A stretch of DNA of 64,000 bases, taken from Progne subis subis (Eukaryota > Chordata > Aves > Passeriformes > Hirundinidae). The position numbers were made by a program, and so were the translations under genes. Below are positions 12,888 to 25,889 of this stretch, piece after piece. The notes beneath the pieces are model-generated. The model did no database searches, had not been told where the DNA came from, and saw only the letters and a list, made by a program, of their open reading frames with translations. Within the stretch, counting starts at the first letter, position 1; each line of letters begins with the position of its first letter. Location: positions 248,001-312,000 of the forward strand of contig JAKJHU010000082.1 of NCBI GenBank assembly GCA_022316685.1. Direction: 5' to 3'.

Positions 12888-13376
12888 TAAAATAAAATAA
12901 ATGCAATAGTACAAAAGATCAATGACTGAGTCAGACTACAACCTGACACCCTGTTAGGGTGGTGGTAGCAGTCCAGATGAAGTGGTCTCGTTGAAGCAGT
13001 GATCCCATAGAAAGGTCCAGTAGCTCTTGTCCTCTGGGAATCCAGTGGGTAAGGCTGCCTGTGCTGTCCCAAATCCCAGATTATAACCAGGTGGGAATGC
13101 TTGGCTCCTCCCGCTGGGTGGAGCATCTCACAATGGGCTGACATAACTCTGTGAGTCATGCAACGGGTCCTTGGCTGCCCATTAAACAGAGATAGCTCCT
13201 GGAGGGAGTTACCTATGAATCATGCAGCAGGGCATTGATGGGCCATTAACAGAAGATAGTCTGGAGGGAGGGGGCAAGGGAAACAGTGCACAACTTAGTT
13301 TCAACAGTTCATGTAGATGGTGATAGAATACATTGGGCATATCTTACATTGTAACCTAAGACATGCCCACAACACA
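12778..13376 (-). repeat. LTR, probably ERVL-type, with oligo(A/T) tract
   Basis: The minus strand starts TGTGTTGTGGGCATG and ends CTTTCAAGCCAGCACA, about 599 bp. It contains GGTTATAATC as a possible TATA box, and a T43 run near its 3' end (plus-strand A run 12,843-12,885). Two diverged copies of a roughly 60-bp unit lie in its upstream half. No matching flanking duplication was found. Confidence 0.7.
12843..12885 (+). repeat. A43 homopolymer
   Basis: An uninterrupted run of 43 A inside the LTR at 12,778. The true length is likely uncertain because of replication or sequencing slippage. Confidence 0.95.
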
Positions 13377-13487
13377 TATCTCATTAATATTATTGCAGGT
13401 TAAATGTTGTCTTTAAGAAATCTCAATATCTGTTTTTCCCAAAGAAACCACTGTGGCATTTATTTTTTTAAAGGAAAAAACACTGTT

Positions 13488-13505
13488 AAAAAAAAAAAAA
13501 AAAAA
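13488..13505 (+). repeat. A18 run
   Basis: Eighteen consecutive A in intergenic sequence. Confidence 0.9.
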
Positions 13506-14746
13506 TCTGTGATGAATAGTGTTTTTCTGTGTATAAATGTCACATAAAATGGTGTCAATTGCCACACTTGTGGCTTTAGTGTTCCTGCACTAACATAAAC
13601 CAACCACGTCTCTTGCTCCATGCATAGATTTGCACTGCTAGTGCCAATTCTCCCAGTGTAATTGAACATACAATTGCCTTAATTGTGCATATGACAAAAA
13701 CCTGTTTATTTGAATGCTACATCTGAGAACTGCAACTGAATGCTGAATAAATGTATTTTACATTTTAGAAAACTATTTTTTATTGTAACCTGATCTCTGC
13801 AAAAATAATTACAAAAGAATGCAGCAGTCCCTGTATTTAAGAGCTTTTTTTCTATGTGATACCACAGGCACCAGAGAATTGGAGAATTTCCCAATACAGA
13901 GGTGAAACTTCCTGGAGTCTGAGCCCAGACTATCAGACTCCCTTTGAGTTTCCTCAGGACTCTGGTCTGATGGTAACTTAAATGGAGAGAGGCAGCTTTG
14001 ATCAGTTGTCCAAAAAGTAATTCTAATAATACAAAAATAAGAAACAATAAGGCATCCACTCTATTGGGGCAAACTGAATCAAGGCAGTACAAGGAGCAAA
14101 AGGCATGAGGCCAAAGGCAGAGTTTAGGGTCAGACAGGGGTACTTATGCACCCTGCTGTGGATGGGGAGTTAAGGTGTGGTCTGAAGGAAGGGTTCAGTG
14201 GGGGACAATGATTAAAAATATTAAAATTCTTGCACCAAAAATCAACCTATGGTAACACAGAGAACTGGGAACTCCCTGGTAACAATTTGCATAGAGAGCA
14301 TGTCAATAAACCTTTTGCTTGTGGCGCTGAGAACGAGCGTTCCCAAGGCATTTTTCCAGAGTTTTCTTTTTTCCCAGGGAAACTGCCTTCCACACAGAGG
14401 CCAAACAGCAAAGTTATTCTTTACTGTTTTTAAAACTTTTATTAAGTCATGTCCAGTGTCCAAAGCAAGGCTAAATCTTTTTCAGTAGCACTGCAGTGAG
14501 TAATTCCTTCTCTTTCCTCCTCACAACTCTGACTGACTCATTATTTTTTTCTTCCTTTAGTTCTCCCTTATCCATCTCTCTATTGCAGTCACATATTCAC
14601 TGGTCCTGAACCCTTCTGCTCAGGAGAACTGCTGCCAGTGCTGGGACAGCTGTGGTGAAGCTGTCTGAGTGTTCATTCTGTTTTTCACCTCTAGTACTAC
14701 AGAGCTTCCTAAGAACAGGTTTTCCGTCAGTTCATGGGCTGGGGAG

Positions 14747-15238
14747 TGTCAGGGGCTCCTTTTCAGGAGTTTGAATTCCCTGGCATTCAGGTGGTTTTAG
14801 AGTCCTGGCCCTCTGCAAAGCTCTGTGCCAAATGCAGGAAAAGACGGAGTCTTCAAGATTGCTTGCTTCGCTTATTAATTCTTATCTTACAATTTTCTCA
14901 GTGTCCAAAAGATGTTTGCCACGGCTCAGACATCTGGCGACTCCCCCTTGTCTCTGGGCTGTCCTTATCTTTTATACTAATTGCTATGTATTTTATGTTT
15001 ACTATTTCTTACCAATGTCTATTACTAAAAAAGTCATCTTTACTCTGACCCAATCCTCACAAACTACTTTGTGCCCACGTCACTGCAGAAATGGAGTGAG
15101 GGAACAAGAAGGAAGAAGAAGGAGACAACGCCCCAAATTCTCCATCTTGCCCCATTCACTTCAATGCCAAAAATCCCACACCCCCTGTTTTTTCACTCTG
15201 TGATACTAACTAAACTAACTAAACTACTATTTTTCACA
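14747..15238 (-). repeat. LTR, probably ERVL-type (approximate ends)
   Basis: The minus strand ends GGAGCCCCTGACA and may start TGTGAAAAATAGTAG. AGTATAAAAGATAAGG is a good TATA box, and TTAATAAGCG lies downstream as the poly(A) signal. The flanks GGGAG and CTCTT do not match, so the start may be further out. Confidence 0.6.
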
Positions 15239-18200
15239 CTCTTGTGGCCTGTAAACCCTCTTGCAGTGCAAGAAGCCTCTCCCATGGACTGAAATCAAAG
15301 CCAGTGTCTCTCTGAGCTCTGGGCTGGGGTCCCAGACCCCCCTGCCCAGGTCCCTGACCCTCCAGGGCAACCAAAGGAATGCCCTGGACTCCAACAGGGG
15401 AGAATATCTGTCCAGTGGGAATTGGTTTTCATCACACAGGGTCTCTGAAACAGCTGGGAAACAAGGATAAAGTTTCTGGACGAGACAGTCATGGCCAAAA
15501 TATTTTTAGAGGGTGATTGTTCAATATCGTGTGAAAATCAACCCACACTGAAGTGCCCCAAAATGCAACCACTTCCAGACTGAGCAGGCATAATACAAAA
15601 TCTTAGCTAATTTCTTGCTTTGTCACAGCTAAATGAGGATTGTAGTTAAGATTAATTTTTCCCTGTGATAATTATTCCAATTAGAATGGAGATATTTACA
15701 TAATAGTACAAAAAATATCCCTCTTCAGTGAAAATCAGCAAGCAAAACAACTTGTGGGTACTCTAGACTTTTGAGACAGCATAAATAAAATTTATGCATC
15801 CCACTTTATTAGGCTTTTTGCCTCAACAATTATTTTGACTAAATGCCTCAGCTTTGCCTTGGTATTTACTAAAACAGCAGAGGAATGTATTCTGCCACAA
15901 TACTGTAGTCTCTGAATGGGATCTCTTAGCTACTGTAAATGTGACTGAATCCAGCACTTTGGGAACAATATAATTTATTTATTGTAAAAGGAAACCTAAA
16001 ACCACCAAGGCTGCCATTAAAGAAATATATGGGATAGAGGCTTTGAACTCAAACACCTGGGCATGATAATTTCAGAATTTCTACGCTACCTTCCCAATTT
16101 GAAGTCTCTCCCCAGCTCTATGGTTATTGTCTTCCAAACATTTGTACTATGAGAATGCAATGCTGGTGACTGACAGTTTTATCCTTAGATATAAACTTTA
16201 CTTCTTACTTTTTAACTGCCTTAGAAGTATTGTAGGTTTAAAAAAAGTAAATAAAAATTTTGCATTCTAGCAATTCCTGGAATGAGGCCTTGTCTCTGTT
16301 GGATTGTCCTTGCAGGAGGATCACCTGTCAGAGTTAAAGCAGACATCAACATTTAGATTTTACTTTTTAAAACATAATGTGCTAGAAGAAAAGGCCCTGA
16401 GAGCTGTGAATTTCAGAATTCTTCTTGCTGTCCTTCCTGTACCTCACTGCTTCTTAGTAGGCTTGATTTTGTCCTCTCAGGAGACATCCCCCAGCATTAA
16501 TTCCTTTACAACTTTTGCTTGTGTAAAACTGGGATCTCCAGCATATATTGGTGGAATTTTGGACCATAAGATTTTATGGATACTAAGGTAGAAAATATTT
16601 CTAGTCCCTTAAGTATTTTTTTATGTTGTGCTTCCTAATATGAAAAAAAAAACCACAAACTTTGCTGTCTGCATCACCTTATTAATACTTATGTTAATAT
16701 TCAACAATTGTGTAACTGTTTAATCTAATGAATTTCTAAAGATCTCCTAGACCACCTAGAGCTGGTCCTAATGTTCATAAAATCAGAGACTTCTATAGCC
16801 TTAAATAAACAATATTTTTAGTATTAAATTTTCCCTGATAAGTAGGCATGGTCATATCTCTATGTACTAGTCATGTATTTAAGGAGAAAATTATATTCAG
16901 TGTAAGTAATGAATTTCATTAGGACTTGATTGTCACTGTTGCAATTATCTTCTTTCCCTGGACAGAGCCTTTCGCTTTTGGGTAGTTGGATGTCACCTGC
17001 TGATTCAGTCTGTAAAGGAGCTGTAGAGGAACAAGACTTGCTTGTAATGGCAATAGTTACTATCTGCAGAAATTGTATTTGGTTAGTCATCTTGCCCTAT
17101 AAGGTGTTATGTTGGATGCGGCACAGGCAGAATTCACACCATACATGAGAAAAGATAACCAGAAAAGTTTTTTTAGAACTACTCCATAGGTGGAAAAACT
17201 GCAATACATAGGAGGATACAGAATCTTGTGAAAATGACAGGCAAAAAGGACAGGAAATAGAGTGTAGGCTGGGATAGTTGAGGCTTATCTCTGCTTGTTG
17301 AGTCCTCTCACATTCCAGGTATAACAATAATATTTTTATTACTGTGATCTGTTTTGTGTGGTATCATTCTTGTGAATAAATCCAAGTGTCCTCCATGCTA
17401 TACTCTATAAACATGCAGTACAAAAGACTATTTCCAAAACCTTACATGGTAAATTTTAACAGGCCACAACAAACAGCTAAATTTCAGACAGCGGAGAGCA
17501 ATGAGACGAAGCTGAGCACCCTGATATGAAGCAATGCCTTTTTGGAACTGTTATTTCCTAAAGAATAGCTGTTTCTAGCTGAAGTAATATTTTTACACGA
17601 GTGGCACAGAAAAAAAAATCAGAAACTGGAGAGGTACTTTTACCCACAGAAAGGCAGACTGTAGATGTCACTACTGAGGGCTCTTCCAAGTATTTCATCT
17701 ACAGAGATTAATTATTTGGTTCTTGCTTGAGTTCTTATCATATAACCTATTTAGATGGGGATTCCTTCTGTCACAAATATCTGCTTGAAGGGATGAGACA
17801 GAAATGTTCTGCAGTTAAATGTGGAAAGCTCTCAGATACAAGAATGAATGTAAAATAAGGAAGTGCAACCAATTCTCTCCATAAACTAAGATGACCATCT
17901 CATCAACACAAAAATACTTTGCTTGTTCTAAAGACATAACTGAGCTTGAGTCATCACTCCAAAATTCAAAACATCTCATTTCTATCTTCTGTGAAGACAT
18001 AAGCTTCACAAACAAATCCACAGTTTTTGCTCTCTTCCTGTACTGACAAACAGCAAGAGCAGACAGAATCCTTTAATTTCCTTTGTAAAAGCTGCTTTCA
18101 GAGCTAGAAAGGGTTAAAAGTAAAGCCCCACTTGCAGTTTTGCTCATCTCAGAGACACAGCTGAACTTTTTCACCAAATGCTAAATTTCAAAATGTTTTG

Positions 18201-19252
18201 CTTATATTTCTGTGTGAACTCTGTTTTAAGGATAATGTTTGCAACAATATGCCTTAATTTCTTCCTCCCTTTATCTATGATTATGTTCAGGGAAGTTATA
18301 ATTTTTCTTTTTTTAAGGTCAAACTAGAAAGACATTTCAAACCTGCTAATTCAAAACACAGGAAAAACAACTCCCTGTTTTTCCTCAATCCGAGGTCTAG
18401 TGATTTTTGTGTCTAATACATGACTGTCAATGTCTCTTTGTAACATCATTAACTCTACAGTGCATGGCATCTTACAAGGTCTTGGGAAATTTGGAGACAG
18501 CTATGTGTTAATTTTATTTTACCAAAATCTTTTACACAGATTTATATTTTTTCTTGGATCCCCTGCAGCAATTTTTCTCATTCATACATATTTGTGAATC
18601 CTTTTTTGGTGATGTTTTCATTTGAGCAGGTGTTTCTGGTTGAGAAGTTAGTGGGATTTGCAGAAGTCACACTGAAAAATTCTCTATCTCAGGAGCTTCC
18701 CTGCTGGAAGGTACACTTTGATTCCCTTGGTAAATTTTCCTCTATGCCTTTTCATGGAGAAGCAGCCAGGGAAATGTAAAAACTGCCCATGGTCTTATTT
18801 ACTAGTCTGTCTTATTTTTGTTGAGAGACATCAGACTGTAACTTCTAACTTGAGGAGAGTGAGAGAAGAGGCAGGAGGGCTGTGAAGGAGAGCTACTGAT
18901 GTGATCAGGGCACAGTACTGAAGACAGGAGGAAATATTGGGTCACTGCCACAGCCAGTGTGTGTGGTGAAGGCAGCAATCCTCACAGGCTCCAATCTCTG
19001 CTGCTAGGCTACAGTCAGTGCATTTGTTGGAGTCAAACTGGAATAACCAAAAATCAGAATTTCTAGACCACTAGGTAATTTGCTGGCTCCTGTATTCTGC
19101 ACAAAAGTCTTCACGACATAAGGAAGGCAAATATGAATCTGTTGTTGCTGGATATGCTCCTGCTTATGTCTTTGCATCTCATATATTAATCATTAGATCA
19201 ATTACAACTTTCTAAAACATAGACATCTATGAGCATTTGTCTATATGTTAAT
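15239..19252. other. Intergenic, nothing recognised
   Basis: AT-rich sequence with short open frames. No LINE end, LTR or exon was seen. Confidence 0.55.
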
Positions 19253-19505
19253 ATATCATGGAATAGTTTGGGTTGGAAGGGACCTTAGAGACCACCTTGT
19301 TCCACCCCCTGCCATGGGCAGGGACACCTTCCACTATTTTATGGTGCTCTAAGCCCCATCCAGCCTGGCCTTGGACATTGCCAGGGATCCAGGGGCAGCC
19401 ACAGCTTCTCTGGGAAGGGCCTCCCCACCCTCACAGTTAAGATTTTTTCCCCAGTATCTAGTCTAAACCTACTCTCTTTCAGTTTGAGGCCATATAGCAG
19501 GGAAG
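19253..19505 (-). repeat. CR1 LINE 3' fragment
   Basis: It starts on the plus strand with ATCATGGAATAGTTTGGGTT, then GGAAGGGACCTTAGAGACCA and CCATCCAGCCTGGCCTTGGA, which is the reverse complement of a CR1 3' end. Confidence 0.93.
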
Positions 19506-22500
19506 AAGTAAATCCTACTTCTGCTTCCTGACTGTAAATACCTTGCACTTGATTTTGGCACTAGCACCAACTGCTCATTTCCTTTTTTCCCTGTGGTAGA
19601 GGACTGATGTTTAAAGATTGTCATGGTATAAACAATAACTTGCAAATAAGTGAAAATTCCATTTTTATCAGTTAAGCTTTAACTTTCAATTTTTTATTCC
19701 TAGTGTATCTTGTATGTAACTAAGACAAAACCTGTGCATTTTGTGCATCTCTGTTAGGAGTGCTTTCAGTGTCCTAAACTGGGGAAGGTGTAGCAGTGTT
19801 TGACTACTTGAGATGTATTTTTAATTAGACTAAGCCACCATGATTTGTTGTATGTTCTCTGAATTCAGGAACAAAGATCATGGAGATTATTAGAAAACCT
19901 GCAGAAATAACAATGGTTTGGAATTCTGAATAGAATGAAATTATAAACAGAAATTATTTTTATTAATAAAATAATAAGTAAAAAATTATTGTCTTTTCTG
20001 TAACAAGAAATTCTTTGCAGAGGGTTGTGGAAATCCTAAAGAAGCCCTAGCTCATATTTCGGATTTTTCAGGAGCTCTTCAAAAAAATCTCCAAATTAAA
20101 TATATGATCACATTATGACTTAATTATTAGCCAAAATAGTTTTCTTCTATATATTTATGAATTGTCACAAAAGGAGGAAAATTACAGGGTGGAAAACCTT
20201 ATAGACTCTTTCTCTAAAGAACCCATAACTTGTTTTGTTTCTTTGAATCACTGCAATTTGATTGTAAGTCATTTGATTTAGACTCAGGAGTTGTGAAAAG
20301 CCCACCCTAAATTCTGAATAGATTCTAAAGGCTATTTAAATTGCTAGAAAGAAAATGCACTGTCCACGCTTGCAGTGACTTGTTGTCGTTGAGTTGGCCA
20401 CAGCACTCAAGAGTGCTCCTTTAAAAACTTCAGAGGGCTCCAAGCATCAGTACCTTGTTACCTAGAAGTCTTTCATACCTTTTCTATGTTGCAGTCCCAT
20501 TAGTAGCTCCACACAGCTCTGGCTCTTTCTCTCCCTCTTTTACCTTCCTTCTGCATTTCCAACTCACTCCTTCACGTCTCTAGCACAGCCACCTAACCCT
20601 GTCTGTCCCTTGTATGATGTTTGTATGATGTCTTGCCCTTTCTGCCCCTCGCACAACCTCCTGTCCTGTCCTCCTCACAGCACAACCAACAGACTCCAAC
20701 TGACTCTTCTCCCAGCTAATTCACTCTTTTATCACACCCGTAGCTGTGAGGGCAAGGCTGTTCCCACTCTTTGATAATTAACACAGCAGCAATGTATAGG
20801 GGGCAAGATTGCCTTTGGCACTGTCTCTATCTGTCTTCCCACAGTGACTTGCATGTCTTCTCAGGTCATTGCATAGTAGATGTATATTCTCTATTAAGAC
20901 CGTGCCAGAACTTAATGGTTACTCTGGTGAGGACTAATGTGGGATACAATTTTCTTTCATTCCTTTTTAATTTTGTTAACACACAAAAAGTAAAAACCTA
21001 GATTGCATTGAGGGATGAGAGCAGAGGAAAGGCAGTCAGGAACTGCTCTCTAAGGAGGAAGGATAATTTGATTTAGGACCGTTTTTTCTATTAAGAAAAC
21101 AGGCCTTGCAGCTATGCAGAGTGATGATAGGCCCAGCCTTGCTGGAGGCGCAACTCAGCACAGTTGAGTTAAGCACACTTAACTAATATTTCAGACCCTC
21201 AGAAGTTTTATTACTAAAAAGTGAAAGTGGCCATATTTAATCCCATTATACCAAAGGGAATTGCTAAGGCTGCCCCACTCTCTGGAAGTGAGATGCAGGA
21301 AACAGGGACGTCTGTTTGGAATCTGTGAACTCTAACACCAGCCCGTACCTATGATGACACAAGACTGGGCTCACTGTCCTTGTGTAGGATATGCATTTTT
21401 CCTGACTTCCGCAAACTCCAGCCAGCCAAGGAAGGCTGTGCCACTGAAACAGGGCTGTGAAGGCTGATGTTGCCTCGAGCACTTGCTGTGTTCAGCCTGG
21501 CACAGCAGGGGTTGGAGGCAGAGATTTGGATGTTCAGGTTTGGCTTTTGCTTGTCATTGAGACTTGTGAAGTGGGAGATGAACCCTTCTGAAAATTGGAA
21601 GGGACTGAATTGCATCTTAAACCATGCTTAACTGTGTGTGGTATAGAAGTGTGCATGGTGAGTTTGTGATGTGCAGATCAGACATGAGGTAATCAGTGGA
21701 ACACCTTGGAGAAGAATGAGATTGAACCTGAGGAGCTGACAAGGAGGGGAGCTCCAGAGCAGAAGGCAAAGAGAAGTCAGGCACATTCCTGTGTGTGATG
21801 AGTTCATGTATATCCCTTACATGTGCTAATGCAATTCATAGGCTGGTGACCCAGAATTAGGTTTTTCCCCTTGTACTATTTCACATTTTATTTGTGTAAT
21901 ATGCGATATATTCATCCTTCTCATTAATATTTTATCATATTTTATCACACCAAAATGAAGGGGGAAAATAGATGGCTATTAAATGTAAATACCAGCAGCT
22001 CTTCAAAAAGTTCCCTTTCCCTTGCTTCCCTTTCTCAGCAGCAGGATGAAGGTTGTGTAGATGCTCTAAAACTAGACTGAGTCTTTTGACATGTGGCATT
22101 TACCTCCCTAGGAATTAGCAAGAAGATGGCAGACATGGGCCAGATATTTAACCATTGCCGCCGGAGGTGTGTTAGTGTTAGTTAAGGGTTATGGTTCAGG
22201 AAATGAGAATATCCCAATAATCAGTGAAATAAAGATTACAGAACATTACTTTTTATATGAAATTCTAAAATTATATTTATTGGCCAATTCACAGAAAGTG
22301 CTGTAGTGACCACGAAAATGACTCTGGCTTTATACATGTACAGATACAAATTTTAAAATAACAGATCTATTTGGAATATGCAAATCAGTCCTGTGGAAAA
22401 CATATGGGTATGAATTCAGAAATGACTGTGCAAACTGACATGGCTTTTATGAAATACACTACTATGCCGTGGAGGAGGTTTTGTACAACTTTTTCTTGCT

Positions 22501-22907
22501 CTATGTAAAGTTAGGGTTTGTGTACTGTACTGTCTGTCAAAATTTACTGTACAATTTCATTAAGAAAGGGTTGGGTTTTCCTTTTTTTTTTCAACACTGA
22601 TTCATATCTATTTGAAAATAATTTCATATTCATCTTTTTAATTTCATATAGTAATTTAATTCATCATACTGCATAAATTGTACCGATTCATGCTTTCAGA
22701 AATGCATTTAGCATCTGCAATGAGACATTTCAAGATATGGTTTATGGTTGTTTCACATCAACAATAAGATATTTCATGTAAGAGCATTTTTCCTGGGCTG
22801 AAGAGTCTGTTGGTTTGAGACACATTCACGGAATACAACCATTGTATGTATAACCATACAGCATATGTTTGTTTATTTAATCACTTCTCTGTGGTGGGGT
22901 TTTTTTT

Positions 22908-22980
22908 GTGTGTGTGTGTATGTGGTTTTGTTTGTCTGTTTGTTTGTTTGTTTAATTTTTATTTTTATTTTTTTTATTAT
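22908..22980 (+). repeat. TG then TTTG simple repeats
   Basis: A short TG run leads into TTTG repeats and a T/A-rich tail. Confidence 0.85.
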
Positions 22981-25835
22981 TCATACAAGTGGCCACAACT
23001 ACACAGAATTTGGACGGCTAGGAAGCAATCCCAAGATAAAAAATACATGCAACCAGCTGCAGTTACTGCTCCTCAACAAGGACCAATGTACTAACATGGA
23101 AGTAATCTGGAAAATGACAAACTGTGTGGGAAAAATTGTACATTTTTGCAGGCAGATGAAATACCATTTTTACTGTTAAGAGATGATGAAATCTGAAATA
23201 GAATTGTCCCAGCCAATTAGAGCACAGCTGTTACATTCAACATGATAAGATTATTTCTCAGCTCTTAAAAATCCTACACTCTGTGTAAGATACAAAATAT
23301 TTATTAACTATACAGTTAATTCTAACTAGAACAACCCCTTTCACCAAACTGCACAATATTCAGAGTGCATGTCGGATTCCTGCCTTGTTGCTCATCACAA
23401 GTCATGTTTTACAGCTCCTTGCTCAGGAAATCCTCTTCTTTTTCCTCTCCTTTGTGTTGCAACCTGACCTTGCAAGGCTCATTCATCTTTCCCCCTGTCC
23501 ATCAGACTTTGAGTACTCCTCATGTCATGGCTCATTTTGGGAAGGTGGGCAGAGCAGTGACAGCAAACAGCCAATGCCAAGGCAGTCATTGTTTGCTCAT
23601 GCGACCTAAACCCACTCCTGGCAATCCATCATTTCCTACAATATGGTTTGCACAATTTACACCCACTAGGGACAGAGGTGAGGGAAGCAAAGAGCTTCCT
23701 AAAGTCACCAATGGAACCCTCAGTGTTCCTGCTGTCCCCTTTACACCAATCCTTGCAGACAGAGGAAATGAAGAAGAAATCAAATTCTTTTTCTCTTGGT
23801 CTTAGTGATGCAGTGGCTCTTCCAGCACAAGGATTTCAGTTCTGGTTTGGAGTTCAGGTACAGGAGGCAGGAGCAGATGAAGGAAACACATCAATGAAAA
23901 GACCCAAGCTGACTTTGTACAACCTCCCTATTTGCCTGTGTGGCTTCTGAGCCAGAAAACACAGGTTTGCTTGAGACATTCTTGAAAACAAACCACATGG
24001 TCATCATGTCAGCCAGAGACCTGAAATGCATCATGAATGTGCAATATAAGGGTAGGCATGGCAGTAATCAGAAGAGTAGGCACAATTCTATTTCTTTGCA
24101 GCAGTTAGTGCCTGGCTAGAAATTTTGAGCATTTGATTTAGAAAGTAGGTGCATTCTACTGACATTTGAGGAGAAGCAATATTATCTGACTTAAGTGAAA
24201 GTACTGGTTAATAGCTGCTCGTTAGAGACATTTAAAAACGTGGGCACATGAATGGCAATGCCTGTTTTCACATTAATGACGGCAATCTAATTTTTAACAA
24301 ATTATACTTTGTATTATTGTTTGGTTGGCTCCAGCATTTATTGGTTTGCTTTGTAAAATCATACCCATGTAAAAGACACTGCCAAATTCATATCGTATGA
24401 GAACTTATCCATAGATTACAGAAAGGATTTTTTAAAAATCAAGTTTCAATTTAAATTTATTATTTAACCTTTGACAACTTATGTAGTGACACACACCAAC
24501 ACAGAGAACCTTAACAGAGTAAACTGACAGTGATTCATTTAGGGAAATACCAGGAGATTTAGTTTATGTATTAAAGACATTTTATGAGAAAGTAAGAAAT
24601 ACAAGATTGAAGGAATGAATTGGGATGAGGAGGGATTCACAGCTTCTCTAGTAAATGATCAAAGGCAATGAACTTGGTAACTATCTAAAAATATTCAAAG
24701 CATATAAATAATGGTTAGAGGAACTATTCAGAGTGGTGCAAAAGGGTATAACTGGGACTAATGAGATAAAAATTACAAAACGGATTATTTAAATTAGTTT
24801 TCAGGAAAAGCTTTCTAATGGTGAATTCTAATAGACTCTAGAACAATATCCCAGGGGAAGCAGTAAAGTTCCAGGCTTAAAAACATTTAAGTAGGTTGAA
24901 GCACCCCCACCCCTAACACTAAAAAATATATTCTAGGAAAGAATTCTGCACTGTTAGCCTAATACTCTACTTGCACTACTTTTTCCTTTTGTCTACTAAT
25001 ATTTTTTGATAAGTCTAGTATGAACTTCTAAACACACAAGTTTAGATGAAACAGTTCTTAGGAAACCCGCTCACCATGTGTACCTACAAAGCAATAATCC
25101 ACTGTGGTGCATCCTCCCATCCCTGTGGTGATGATCCTTTGAATAGAAATGCCTATTAACCACAGTCAAAAATTTAATCAACTGGTGGTGCAGTATTTGT
25201 AACAGAATACATCTAAAACCCCCATCTCTTTTCAGATGTATCTCTCACTTTTACATCAGTTTGTGGAAAGGCCAAAAATAATTTTCCAGTAGTTGATTCT
25301 GAGAATGGAGGCATCAACTTCAGCTCTCAGACTGGTGCAGGGATGGTTGTTATCCCTGAAAAGTTTTCTATTATGTATATTTTCAAAAATCAGGAGTTCT
25401 AACTATGTGAGAGATTGTATCACTACAAAAAGTTTACTTGAGGGACTTTTCAATATGGAGTATAGTCTGCCTTGGGTGTCTCCACCTCCTCATCAACCCA
25501 TGGAGTATGTTTGTTAAATCTCTAAAACTAATCAACTGTCTGTGGGCAAAAGTTCCATTTCTTACCTCAAATTAAACTGTGAAGTGTACCCTCAAACTCA
25601 AGGCAGCAGACAGAATGCTTGCTCCAAGCCCCCTAGGCTGGCCTTGGCTCTCAACTAAGTGCACACAGAGTTTAGCAACACCTCTCCTGGCCCTGCTCAC
25701 TTCCCAACTCTGCTGGAGCTGATGTAACTGGAACTCAAGGAGGCAAATTCAGCATATCAACCAGGCTAAAAACCTGCAAGTTCTCCCTCATCACCACAGC
25801 CATCACATCCCCATGGGCACCATTCTGTGATTTTC

Positions 25836-25840
<5 letters not shown>

Positions 25841-25887
<47 letters not shown>
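25841..25887 (+). repeat. (CA)n microsatellite
   Basis: An uninterrupted CA run of about 47 bp, about 23 units, likely polymorphic. Confidence 0.97.

Positions 25888-25889
<2 letters not shown>

Noticed and set aside
23365..23950. Open frames of 146 and 100 codons on the plus strand
   Set aside because: No recognisable domain, no splice or promoter context, and overlapping frames are equally open.
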